Source: Diphasiastrum complanatum (lineage: Eukaryota > Streptophyta > Lycopodiopsida > Lycopodiales > Lycopodiaceae). From it: a DNA stretch of 37,248 nucleotides. The stretch covers positions 1-37,248 of the forward strand of contig MU835681.1 in NCBI GenBank assembly GCA_029204225.1, written 5' to 3'. Shown here piece by piece: positions 10,879 through 21,560 of this stretch (position 1 is the stretch's first letter; every line of letters starts with the position of its first letter). The translations under genes were made by a program, and so were the position numbers. Below the pieces are notes generated by a model. It was not told where the DNA came from. It saw only the letters and a program-made list of their open reading frames with translations, and searched no databases.

Positions 10879-11599
10879 GTACCTCCCTGTTGAATTTATC
10901 AATTAGTATATGGCTGGAAGTTTTATACTGCAAACCTTTAACAAAAGCAAATATCATTCTGTTGTGAAGCCAAGTTTAAGGCACTATATAAATTTTTAAA
11001 TATCAAATAAACTTCAATATAAAAAGGTTCTATGGCTGAGAATGCAAGTTGATTATGTTTTCTAAACAGTCAGGAGAAATAAATTATAATTCTGCTTTTT
11101 AAATGTTTGTGAAAAGGAGTGGAGAATTTTAGTTTGAACCATTATTAGTGACAATGTCAAAATATATTCGTGCTTCAAATAGATTACGATGAGATTTGAT
11201 TTGAGAAGGGAAATTCATTTTTGAAAGAACATTGCATGCATTTATGTGCCCTTTTGATGAAGTTGTAAGAAAGTAAGTTACATTTCACTCTTTTTGTTTC
11301 ATCATAAATTGCCCGTTGTCTTGAATCTCAAATAAGATTAGAATTAAAAAGCAGCCAGCTTTTTACAAATGACGTTTCTTTGGAAAGCCCGTTAAAAGTT
11401 GAAGAGATTAGTATGCAAAGTAAAAATTGTAAAATCTAGCATGCCAACTTACAAAACAATAAAATTATGTGTGTCTTTGCTACCCTTTAAAGGCTAGTCA
11501 GTGTTTATTTTTATTATGGATAAATGTCCATGAAGCTCTAAAGGCTAGCGGTGTGCTAGCGAACCAAAAAAAAATCTATAAATAAAAACAATTTGTTAT
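10879..11599. other. AT-rich spacer, no gene seen
   Basis: No reading frame or repeat of note. Confidence 0.5.
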
Positions 11600-11815
11600 T
11601 TAATTTGAATATCTTTTGGAGCTAGCATGTTGACACAAATAATAATAGTATTTTTTTAGTTTGTTTTGAAATTTGAATATTTTTTACTTGTTTTTTAATT
11701 TGAATATCTTCTGGAGCTGACTCGGATAGCATGTTGACACACATAATAATAATATTTTCGAAGTTTGTTTTGAAATTTGAATATTTTTGACTTGTTTTTA
11801 AATTTGAATATTTAT
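11600..11815. repeat. AT-rich tandem duplication, about 100-bp unit
   Basis: Two diverged copies share GAATATCTTYTGGAGCT, GCATGTTGACACA and GTTTGTTTTGAAATTTGAAT in the same order, with a ~10-bp insertion in the second copy. It directly abuts the palindromic minisatellite. Confidence 0.75.
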
Positions 11816-11829
11816 CTGGGGGCTATCAC

Positions 11830-12125
11830 GCCGGTGAGTGTCGCATATTTCGCATTGTCGCATTTTTCCGAAATGCGACAATGTCGGCTTTCCTCGAAAA
11901 GCGACACTTCAACTAGTTCAACAGTTCAACTCTTTGTGACAGTGTCGATTTTTCCCGGAATGCGACAATGTCGGCTTTTCCCAAAAAGCGAAACTTCAAC
12001 ATAGTGCAACAGTTCAACTCTTTGCGAAAGTGTCGACTTTTTTCGAAAAGTGACACTTCAGCACAATTCACCAATTTTTCAGTGTGTTGGCTTTTTCGCA
12101 CTTTTTCGAAAAATGCGACACTTGC
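11830..12125. repeat. Minisatellite of TGTCGC/GCGACA palindromes, ~87-bp period
   Basis: The words TGTCGR and GCGACA recur many times. The segment TGCGACAATGTCGGCTT occurs at 11874 and 11961 (period 87) with a third, diverged copy ending in GCGACA at 12120. Each unit contains inverted repeats. The best, 11853-11883, is a perfect 13-bp stem (CATTGTCGCATTT / AAATGCGACAATG) with a 5-nt loop. Between palindromes runs a CAACAGTTCAACTCTTTG spacer. Dense CpG in an AT-rich setting. Confidence 0.85.
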
Positions 12126-14639
12126 CTTTGGCTTCTTCCTTTCAACTATTTTGAAGAAGTTAACTTGTGGTAAACTGTTTTAAAGATGCCTTCGTCTTTT
12201 TAAGGGCATTGTCGGCTTCTTAAGGAGAGTGTCGTGTTTTTTTGTAAAAGGCCAAGTGAGAGATTTACAGTGTCCTCGTCGGCGCATATGCAATGTACAG
12301 TTGTCACAAAAGCCAAATACTTCCAAGTACAACGGCTTACCTAATTAGGTGACAAGCATTTATTGTAATTAATACATGGATAAAATCTATAAATGGATCA
12401 TTCGGCACACTCTAAGTGATGCTCCGTCCATGAGACGTATTATTTGAGCCTCCTAGTTACGTCGCCATTTTTGGTTGTAATTGCTATTCGTTGTGCTTCA
12501 GTGTAATATAGCAGCAACATGTTTTCTATCTGTGTATAATGTAGATGAATGCTTCTTGTGATTGAATGCATATTATAGTTGTCTGATCGCGCTTGTTTAC
12601 TCACTTTAATCAGAACACGGACATCTACAACTCCTTCGCTTCTGATCAGACGATGGCTGTCATTGACGCCTGAGGAACTCGCACTATCATACTGCTATTT
12701 CCATCTATTTCAGAACTCAAATTCTCATACTAAATCCATTTTTTCAGTAATACCACACACACTCTCTAGTCTCTTCGGTGGACTGTACTCTCGTTTTTGT
12801 GAGTATGAATTAATTTTTAAAATCCTGTTAGGCAACTAGAACACTCTAAGTTGTGATTATACTTAGCATGATCTTTCTATTAGACTGGTTTTGCATTTAG
12901 CAGCTGATTGTAACGAGAGAGCTATTCCTCTCTACTCGAGAGGTTGGTTGGTTTCTCTCTCTACTCTCCATAATGAGATTCACTTAGTTTTTTCAAGGAT
13001 ATGCATGAAATTTGCTTGACTTTGGATGATGATTACTTTTGGTATACAAGAGCTCTTGCCTAGATCCAGATTGTGTTTGACAGCTCATTAGAATCCGAGT
13101 TGATCAAGAGTAGTTTGGTAGTGTGCAAAGTCTCATGCATGTAGGTCATTAGATCTTTGCAAGGTCCTCAAAACTCACTTTTTTAACAATGTATAATTAC
13201 AAGATGAGTTGATTAATCTAATAATCAAAGTGTATGGTTGCATTCACTGTGTTCATTAATAACAACAAGCCACTGAAAATGACATAAACCCATTCGGGCA
13301 GGTTATGAGCTAGTCATGATCTTCCTTGAGCATCTGCTCTCATGGAGGACGCCAAGTTATCAAGTTGTCTCAAAATTGTGATCAAGAAACTCCTTATTGA
13401 ATGATGTAAAATGCTAAGGCACCAAGATGTTTCAAGATGAAACTCAAGAGATTGTATATTTCCTTTGAGTTCACTGACACGATGACTCAAGATCGACATC
13501 AAGAGATTGAATGATCAATCTTGAGTTCAATTTTGTGCAAGAGTACGTGTAAATGTCGTACTCCAGGGACCGGGATATTTTAGCTCTCCCATCTTAAGAT
13601 CTCTGATGATGTACATTCTACAAATATCAACTCAATACATAGCTCAACTTTATCTCCTAGTTGCATTACAAAGGGTGTTGAGAGAATCACTTATTGGAAC
13701 TTCCGCATTAAGATTGGGTATTACACTTTGTTGATTGGTCCATTTGCAAGCAACCGGGAAAAAAATTTCTAGAACTGTCTTCAATTTTCAACTCATCATA
13801 CAATACTTGTACTCTGCAGCCATTTGTTGAGTATTAGGCTGTGTTTTCCTATACCTAGTCTCTGTTTGTTGTCCCTTGAATTGTTGCTCACGACCCCTCG
13901 TTTCACGGACCTGAAACCAAAAGCGCTGGAAGGCTTACTACATGGAGTACATTATCAAGATAGAGAAAAATGCGCTTCTCCATGCACCATTTTTTAGTCC
14001 AATATCACAACTGGACTTTTGTAGATCCTAACCAGCTAGATATTCTTAGGCTCGATGGTCTGCTCACTACTACAAATTGAGACTGTTATGCTTGAACAGT
14101 ATCTTCAGACAATTTCAAGTCGTGGTTGTCGTCAAACCCCAGGTCAATAACGAGATATCGCAAGATTGCTTTCCAGAACGTTTGTTTCTATGTCTCAATC
14201 ATGGCATCCCCATCATTTTCGTATCTACTTCCTCATTACAAAGAACAACATAATTATTCATCTCAACACGTTCCTGTCAAGTATCATGCATTTAGAATCT
14301 TAGATGTAACCAATCATAATTTCAGAGAGCCACAATCATAATGCAGTTGCTTTTAATAGAGCTTCCTTTCAAATAGTTTTTAGTTGGCAACTATATAGTT
14401 AAAAGGCACTAGCAATTAAAGAGCATGTGTACCTTTTTTATTCTTGAAATAACTCCTCTAGTATTAGATTGTAAGATCATGGAACTAGGTTCACTCAAGG
14501 ATGTTGGAAAGACACCCACATCAGCACTCCTTGAGTTAAACAACTATTCTCAAACAATATTGGACTCACGATTTAATATTAGTCATTAGACAATTAATTT
14601 TACAACATCCTACACTATCTACAAAATAACTTATGACCC
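12126..14639. other. Spacer, no recognisable gene
   Basis: Mixed AT-rich sequence. A TATAAAT at 12388-12394 followed by ordered sequence to about 12600 resembles a plant promoter or LTR, but no primer-binding site or downstream coding sequence supports either. Short frames at 12579-12839 and 14126-14341 show no known family. No tRNA or rRNA was seen. Confidence 0.4.
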
Positions 14640-14888
14640 AATTCTTACATATGTTTCCTAATGCGACATGCACAAAGGCTAGTATTCTGAATAGAATCAC
14701 ATGCGCTCGACATACACTATGCAACAAATTAGGAAAACATATTTCCAAATAGATAACTAACAATAAAAAAATCAAGAATTTAGCAATTGCAACTCGATTT
14801 TAACAAAATACTATGAACACATTGATATTAAAAATAAATAAATACATTGCGAAATATTCAAGATTATTTTTTTGTTACCAAATTTCAA

Positions 14889-15842
14889 AATCGTGGCAGT
14901 CAACATGAACATGGATTACTATGGGTTGCAAATGCACGAATATATGAAACAGCATCTGAAACTAAATTTGCTCAATTTATTGATATGTACATTTAATGTG
15001 ATAGTTCAAAACTCGACACACAGAATTTAGATATACAAATATCCACGACCACCAATGCCATACACAAATATTTTGCATCCGTATCCAAAAGCAAAAACAC
15101 ATATCAAAAACCTTTACCAAAATCTATATTGTGCTATCAAAGAAAATTCAACTGTATTGATACAGTAAAACATACAGATTTTATAACATGGCTTGCTACA
15201 TTGCAAATACTGCTTTCTGATTATATAAAAGCAATACGCAGCAATTTGAAAAAACCAACAATATTTTTACAACGCCATCCAAAAGACAAATACACGAATA
15301 ATTTCAATCCATCCATAAGTCAACTTTGGAATGCGAATAGGGATTTGCAATATATTCTTCATCCATATGGAGCTGCAAGTTACTACACATCGTATTTACC
15401 AAAAATTGATACTACTCTTTTGCAATCTTTAAAACATGTACTTACAAAATCTTTGCATCAAAATGTAAGTACATTTACAAGATTAAAAAACATGGGAAGT
15501 GCATTTTTAAATGCGCATCAGATGAGTGCACAACTTGCAGCATTTATTGTATTATCATTACCTTTACATGCTTACACAAAAACATTCACATTCATTAATA
15601 CGAATCCCGAGCCAACACGAGCATTTGTTCTTAAGAAAAAACAAACCTTGCAATTTCTTCATCCCGATTCAACAGACATACGATATGCTACAAAAATTGA
15701 AAAATACCTTTCTCGACCTGTTGACTACTCAAACCTTTGTTTAGCAGAATTCATTGCACAATATCGATTAACATCATCACAAATATGCAAACGTCAAAAA
15801 CTTCAAATTATCATATACGACATTTTCCAACTAGAACCATGA
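14889..15842 (+). pseudogene. Helitron Rep domain fragment (HUH endonuclease)
   Basis: Frame starting at 14889 reads NRGSQHEHGLLWVANA; the HxH (codons 14904-14912) followed by GLLW is the HUH metal-binding motif of Helitron Rep proteins. One in-frame TAA (about 14994) separates it from 15129-15842. That second part contains NPSISQLWNANRDLQYILHP, then YYTSYLPK (expected position of the catalytic tyrosine/lysine motif), then MGSAFLNAHQMSAQLAAF, LSLPLHAY, FTFINTNPEPTRAF and NLCLAEFIAQY, the conserved string that joins Rep to helicase in Helentron/Helitron proteins. There is no genuine start codon and the N-terminal region is decayed, so this is a relic. Confidence 0.87.
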
Positions 15843-15844
15843 CC

Positions 15845-16133
15845 TCTACAGAAGACATTGTATGGTTAGAGTTCCATAATTCTGAAATAGGTACAAAAGC
15901 TCGACACAATAACTAATACATGTACAAAACCCATAATATAAACCAAACATGGACTCCAATACACCGAATCAACCTGAAACATGTTTCAAAACATGGTTTA
16001 ATGTGTACAGCACTCACACGAGTTAGAAAAACCTGAAAATTTATACATCACATCGCCATTAACTTCAGAACACTTCAAAATTGATCCATCTGTACAAAAA
16101 ATAATGACACATCTAAGAACAACAACGAAATGA
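15845..16133 (+). pseudogene. Helitron PIF1-like helicase, C-terminal fragment
   Basis: VWLEFHNSEIGTKARHNN then TWTPIHRIN then GLMCTALTRVR, frameshift near 16029, then KPENLYITSPLTSEHFKIDP. The ALTRV...NLYIT segment is helicase motif VI as seen at the end of Helitron helicases. Walker A and the central motifs are absent: about 1 kb or more is deleted between this and the Rep piece at roughly 15843. In-frame stops (TAA about 15917, TGA 16131) confirm inactivity. After the frameshift it shares frame with the following endonuclease, so the two were once one polypeptide. Confidence 0.82.
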
Positions 16134-16792
16134 GAGTTCCAAATTCCCAACATGTATACCTACACAAAAACGCATCTCATTATTCAATCACTAAACACTA
16201 GATCATTATCTAAATACAAACATAATATTGTAAATGATCATCACCTAATGACATCACACATATTATGTTTACAAGAAACCCAAACACGTGATCATAAACC
16301 TTACTTTCCAACAACCTTCGAAGCCATTGACAATTATGTCTTTGCAAGATCAACAATATTGTATCATAAAACTCAACACCTTGAACATGTACAATTATTT
16401 AATACATTGCACAGTGAAATTATTCATGCTACATTTGCTCATAAAGCCTACAATCTACATATTATTGCAATATATAGACAATCAAATAGTACTATTTCCA
16501 TGTTTATTGAACAGCTAAACATAGTACTTAATAACATTCCTAAAATCGCACCCACTATTATACTAGGCGACATAAATATTAATGCATTAAACATAAACAA
16601 TAATTTTCCAGAAACTTTGGATCAGTTATGCGTGAACATAATAATATACAACTATCCTTTCAACAAGTAACAACTATATATGGCACACAATTAAATCATG
16701 TTTGGACAAACATAGAAAACCCCAAAAAATTATCTGGAAGTACGTATGCTTATTGGTCAGATCATTCACCAATATACTACGTGTGTGAATAA
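16134..16792 (+). pseudogene. AP-endonuclease-like domain of Helentron protein
   Basis: Endonuclease/exonuclease/phosphatase fold signature: LIIQSLNTRSL at the N-terminus (N position), ILCLQETQT (catalytic E), IIAIYRQ, IILGDININAL (the GDxN motif), then, after a frameshift near 16627, TTIYGTQLNHVWTNI and the terminal WSDHSPIYYV (SDH motif). All canonical active-site motifs are still visible. It follows the helicase remnant in the same frame, the arrangement that distinguishes Helentrons/Helitron2 from canonical plant Helitrons. A LINE endonuclease is the alternative, but no RT follows and the sequence is unlike the LINE copies here. Confidence 0.8.
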
Positions 16793-19700
16793 AAAAACCA
16801 TTAAAAAAACTTTAACGTACAATTTATTGCATGTTGCAAAGGCAGGGCCTAGTGGCTTGCCACAATGGACTTGTTTCATTAGAATACGATCTCAATCATC
16901 TCTTGATTTTTTATGTTTTAGTGCCATATAAGTTGAATGGCTCCATAATGACTTAAAAAATTTGCATGCTAAAGGCAAAATAGAACCAATAGAGAATCAT
17001 AACGTCCAAGCCACTACCAAGTTGATAGGGCTTACACATACAAGTGGATGATCTATCGTGACTACTAGCTACAAAAACGATGGAATCTAGATACCCTTGC
17101 AATCAACAAAGAAGTACAAAAACAAAATGTAACCATGCATATACAACTAGAGGTTCTATTTCTAATACGTGGGGCGACATTTACCTAAGTCTAATATGGC
17201 ACAAGAAAATATTATTTAGGTGAAATAAATGAAAAACAACAATATCCACCGCTCAACAGTGTTATGTAGCAACATTAAATTTTATTACTATACTAAATAT
17301 TGATTTGCATCGCTAAGCTTGCTGTATACAATAGTGTTAGTTGCTTTTGCCAATACACCCTTTTGGTAATCTAAGCTCGTCCCTCTTAGGGCCTACATCA
17401 ATTTCCCCCTCCTACGATTATGCAAAGCTTTTTGCCGAGAAGGCGTACTTCCTTTTGCCCAATACAAGGCCAAATGCTACAAACCCTTGCACAACTTGTT
17501 CAAGAGCTAAACCTCACTATTGCATAGCTCAAATTCATACAAAACATTTGCAAAAAGCTTGTAGACACCCCCTGCCGACCTTGACTGACTTGATTACCAT
17601 TGCCTCAATTTTACCCATAGCTCCTTCACCTACAACAAAATTTGCTTCTCCCACTTCGTTAAGAAAACTCCATAAAATTTTCCAGTAAAACTACAAAATT
17701 CATGACTCCCAATGGCAATATAAATCTCATAGGAAGACTGGCTTCTATTCCCCAAGCTAAAGTCCAAATCTTTGCCAACTGCATGATCTCAAACTTTCGA
17801 CCACTGAAGACTAAATCCCCTTTCAACCAAGACAAACTATGGTTGAGAAAAAATCCAACCAAATTTTTTTTTATCAGTTTCATCTTGATCTATAACATTC
17901 CTTGTGGCACTAATATTCTAATCATATGGCTACCTTGGTAGGGTACTTTCGCATTATGAACATCAAATCTCCAGCGTCTAATAAAAGGTGTGTTTAGAAA
18001 TACAAGCTTGTTTCATAATGTGTAGAACTAGATTATTTCACTATCTAAGTTTCTGCAAAGTACGATGCTACCTATTGTCATGATATTATCTAGATATTAA
18101 TATGAAATGCATAATTCACATCGTTAATATGCTTAATCATGCTTTCAATCTGCATCTTGAACTACACATTGGGGAGGGTGGTAAAACAATTCTGCACCCT
18201 ACACAGAACACAGACATGCAGCAAATTGAACACCTAAGAAAATCTTACGATCCACACCTAGTTAATGTCTCCAGATAAGGCAAACCACCTCAGACATGAC
18301 AAAATTGTGAAGATAGACCAACTGAACTGTTAAAATAATCCAGCACCATGAACAACATAAGGATTATATCACATGGGAAAGTTGTGAAGTAAGAGCAGAA
18401 GGTTTTCACAAATTATTGAGTTGATCATAAGCTTCACATGAAGATGTCAACGTTGCAAAACAGGAAAGAAGCTCTGTTGAATTTCACCTCAGGCTATGAA
18501 AGTCATACTTCTACTTACAGAACCGCCCTGATCAAACTTTTGCAGCTATTCAGTGGCTTACTGATAGATAAATTGCTGATTCAATACAGCCACTAACTCG
18601 ACACTACCTTATTACCATCATCTTTATGGGCAAAGCCATTCACGACACCTTGCGCATGAAAAATACTATATCCAAAGGTTGGCGTGATTACAAGGTGATT
18701 GACATTATTGGATGATGGCAACGCTCTTTAAGGCTACAAGATTTGGAGAGAAACCTCTTAGCAGTTCATACTGTAAGCTCGTACTTTGTACTTCATGTAA
18801 TCCTCTGCACTTGGTCAGCCAAATTCAGGAAATGCATGTGTTGCAGGAGTCCTATGGAACTTTTAGTGATTGTGATGCCACACTCTGCAATGTCTTGCTG
18901 TCTATCACAATGGCTGTGCAGATGACCACACAGCGCGCAGGTGGAATGGTCTATGCCATGCTCAACCCGAGGTTTGTGGTACTTTGGACATAGCCAGGGA
19001 CCAAATGCCTTCATGTACTCAAATAGCGTGTACTAGAGAAAGTTTTTTCGAAGATGAGAGAGCTGATCAGTTTTGAGCTGTAAGCAGCTCAACCTGTTGA
19101 ATCACTACAGAGCTCTGTTGCTTGATCCTTGCAGGAGGCTAGCAGGGGTATATGATATAGCAAAAGTTTACCGAATGGACCAGAAAATCCGCTTCCACAT
19201 GTTGAATATTCAATACTTGGGATTTACAATTTTAGAAGATGTGTTAGGCCTTTTAAGCAGGGATAATGAGTTTTGCAGTGCTTTAAGAGGCTCGATTTGT
19301 TCTTGCCCAATCACCACAAACCTTCCTTTCTGACCCCTCATAGGGGATCTGCCAGCATGGCTATTTGATCTAAAAGAAGCGTAATCCTGTAGCTGTGTAG
19401 CAACCAAAGGTGTGATTCCAGCCTGCAATGGTCACATTTACCAGGCAGTTCTTTACCTCAATGAACAACCTTAACACACGGCAAGCAGAAATGACAACCA
19501 ACCCAATCACTTCCTCGAGAAATAATGAAAGCCAGAAATAATCAAAACATACCCCTGTGATATAACGGTGAGAAAATGCATTTGGTTCTAGTGGTTGTTT
19601 CAAAAGCTCATGTAGCTCCTGCAAGAAAATTCAAAACAGAACTCCTTGATTGTTAATATCCCACCGAAATTCCTAGGCTTACCTCTATTTTTAGAGCAAT

Positions 19701-20331
19701 ATTAGCTTCTAGACTAATGAATCAATTATAATGTAGACGCTTCTTGTTTGAGATGCATACACCAACATTTTGTCTACACTTTCAACTTTTACTAGAAGAG
19801 ATAAAAGAGCTACCAAGTTTTAGCCTTTATAAGAAAGACTCTCATATACAAATCCAAAACTTACACATTCCCAATGGGTTTCATTCCTGCTTAACATTTC
19901 CATTTTGAGACATTTTAAAATTTAATTGATGTGAATATTTTTGCCTTTCCTTGGGACAAAATTATTGCCTTTGAAAGAGATCAAATTGAAAATCCAAGAT
20001 CGACTGCAATAAAGAATAAAATTAACATGCCAGAGTCAATAGCCTAAAAGAACTAAGATTTTTCAGCATACAGTCAAATTGTGTGGAGTAGCTGTTTGAA
20101 AGTTCAAAGAGACCAAAAATAAGTATGCGAGAATTTTGAGAGCTAGCAAAACATCTATGATTAAAAAACTGGTACTTATAGAACGTTATCCTTCTTTTGG
20201 CTGGATCTAGTTATATGGAGGCAAATTTCATGGATAATGTCTATGGGATGTGAAAAAGGCATGTTGTCGTATAAGAGCGGGGTTTAAGGGATCAAGAGCC
20301 GAGGGCACATACACATGTCACAAATGTGTGC

Positions 20332-20333
<2 letters not shown>
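16793..20333. other. 3.5-kb spacer with no recognised gene
   Basis: Several frames of 60-115 codons on both strands (for example 17341-17688 +, 17659-17883 -, 18712-18993 +, 18793-19014 -, 19073-19333 +) have no motif I recognise. 18712-19014 is open on both strands and slightly GC-richer, so it could be a decayed exon. The short gapless hairpin GTGGCTTGCCAC near 16852 follows a CCTAG word and might lie near a Helitron end, but this is not supportable. Confidence 0.4.
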
Positions 20334-20381
<48 letters not shown>

Positions 20382-20383
20382 GT
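20334..20383. repeat. (GA)n microsatellite, one interruption
   Basis: GA repeat to 20373, one C, then a further GAGAGAGAG. No LINE termini at its flanks. Confidence 0.95.
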
Positions 20384-20599
20384 TACAACTTTTACTCCTA
20401 ATCCCGGGTTTTATGCACAGATGTACTTTTTGTAAAATACAGAATTGGCTAAGTCACTGGCCTGTGGTGACCTTTGTAAAAGAAATGTTAAATAAAATTG
20501 TTATTCAAGCCTCTAGCCTCTAAGTTACAGGTTAAGCTTTGGTGTAGGGTATTGGGTCATTCATTCGGAGTGGCTGGATTGACCTCCTAAAAAGTAGAA

Positions 20600-20820
20600 G
20601 TTGACTAGTCAACGGAACACGTCATATGCTCACTGCGACACTTGGTCCAGTGTATGACACATGTCAGGGTTGACCGGTCAAACATGACACATGCCACATG
20701 CTCACTAAGACACTTGGTCCAATGTATGAGTGACACATATCAGCCTACTCGCTAGCCTATGTGTCAGGGTACTACCAAGTGGCAAGTGTTGACTTTGCAT
20801 GGAATTGGCCACGTGTCAAC
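20600..20820. repeat. Tandem repeats with palindromic W-box-like and ABRE-like sites
   Basis: Two ~40-bp segments beginning CAYATGCTCACT and containing GACACTTGGTCCARTGTATG recur with a 72-bp period (20623 and 20695). Between and around them are the perfect palindromes GTTGACTAGTCAAC (20600-20613) and TTGACCGGTCAA (20670-20681), each two W-box cores (TTGAC) head to head, a further TTGACTTTG near 20789, and CACGTGTCAAC (20810-20820), ABRE/G-box-like. An AATAAA follows at 20983. This looks like a promoter or LTR U3 region, but no coding sequence follows. Confidence 0.6.
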
Positions 20821-21104
20821 GTTAGGAAGGGTCAGGGTTAAGGGGTCCTTGAGAAATGTGCATAAACGAGCCTAGAGAGAGGCATTCCTCATCATAATCT
20901 ATGCAACAAAGGTTGGAAGCAGACAAAGCAACCAACTCCACTATGTTTCATGCTTGTTGATGCTATGTACTTACTATGAATTCAATAAAGTTTGAGTTTG
21001 AGATCTATTTGTACATGGATGCTACTATAGTTTGTGTATGAGTGTAGTTCAAGGAGAGCTTCAGAGAAAGAGAGAGAGAACGAAAGAAAGAAAGCTTAAT
21101 TAAT

Positions 21105-21134
21105 ATCTTTTCCATGCCAAAAGGCATATAAGAC
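21105..21134 (-). other. 3'-terminal RNA stem-loop, copy E
   Basis: RNA sense: outer GUCUU/AAGAU (one G-U), inner AUGCC/GGCAU, loop UUUU. Confidence 0.75.
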
Positions 21135-21239
21135 AGATAAGTACATATCAAGTATGTGGACCATCTGGGAGCGTATGAAAAACGTCTCCAAAACTGAAAG
21201 AAAAGGATATATAATAAATCTAAACACAATTACCAGTGT

Positions 21240-21560
21240 TAACTAAACCAAAAGGTATAAAGCAAGAAATGGCTATGTATAATGGAAGCAAGCCCGCAGA
21301 TCATAATTGATAAGTTTAAAGAAACTTTTTTTAGTTTGGAAGTTAAATCATCCTTTTAGACTTTGTTTAAGTTTAAACCTCCTTCAGATTGATAGATTTT
21401 AAGACCTTTGGTCTGTATTTTATTTGCACTTAATCTACTGTTTGGTCTCTCTGTACCTTCTATACCAACGGATTAATGGTGCTGTCCGTATAGAGTGTAG
21501 ACCTTTGAATGAAAACCTTTGTTTTAAAAATGGTTTGCTCTTAGTCTTGGCCCCCTTTAC
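21240..21560. other. Insertion or unrelated sequence inside copy E 3'UTR
   Basis: Sibling copies have only ~170-200 bp between the ORF2 end and the 3' end; E has ~600. The extra AT-rich sequence has no coding potential and no clear termini. Confidence 0.45.

Larger units (their letters stand above)
14640..16792 (+). mobile_element. Helentron/Helitron2-type rolling-circle transposon remnant
   Basis: Three pieces lie in the order of a Helentron protein: HUH Rep nuclease, PIF1-type helicase C-terminus, AP-endonuclease-like domain. They occupy two plus-strand frames broken by stops, frameshifts and a large internal deletion of the helicase core. Local base composition is very AT-rich, which is why the protein is rich in N, K, I, T and Y. 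Neither terminus could be fixed. The left limit is a guess from a weak ITCARH-like Rep motif near 14700; the right limit is the end of the endonuclease frame. Confidence 0.82.

Noticed and set aside
15129-15131. TTG as the start of the Rep frame
   Set aside because: Rep homology (HUH motif) extends upstream in the same frame past a stop, so this is not a start codon but the middle of a decayed gene.
16840-16870. Helitron 3' terminus (CTAG-type word with a short hairpin)
   Set aside because: The hairpin is only 5 bp and lies after, not before, the CTAG word; no flanking AT insertion signature could be confirmed.
18712-19014. Possible host gene, open on both strands
   Set aside because: No recognisable domain, no splice-consistent extension and in-frame stops on both sides.
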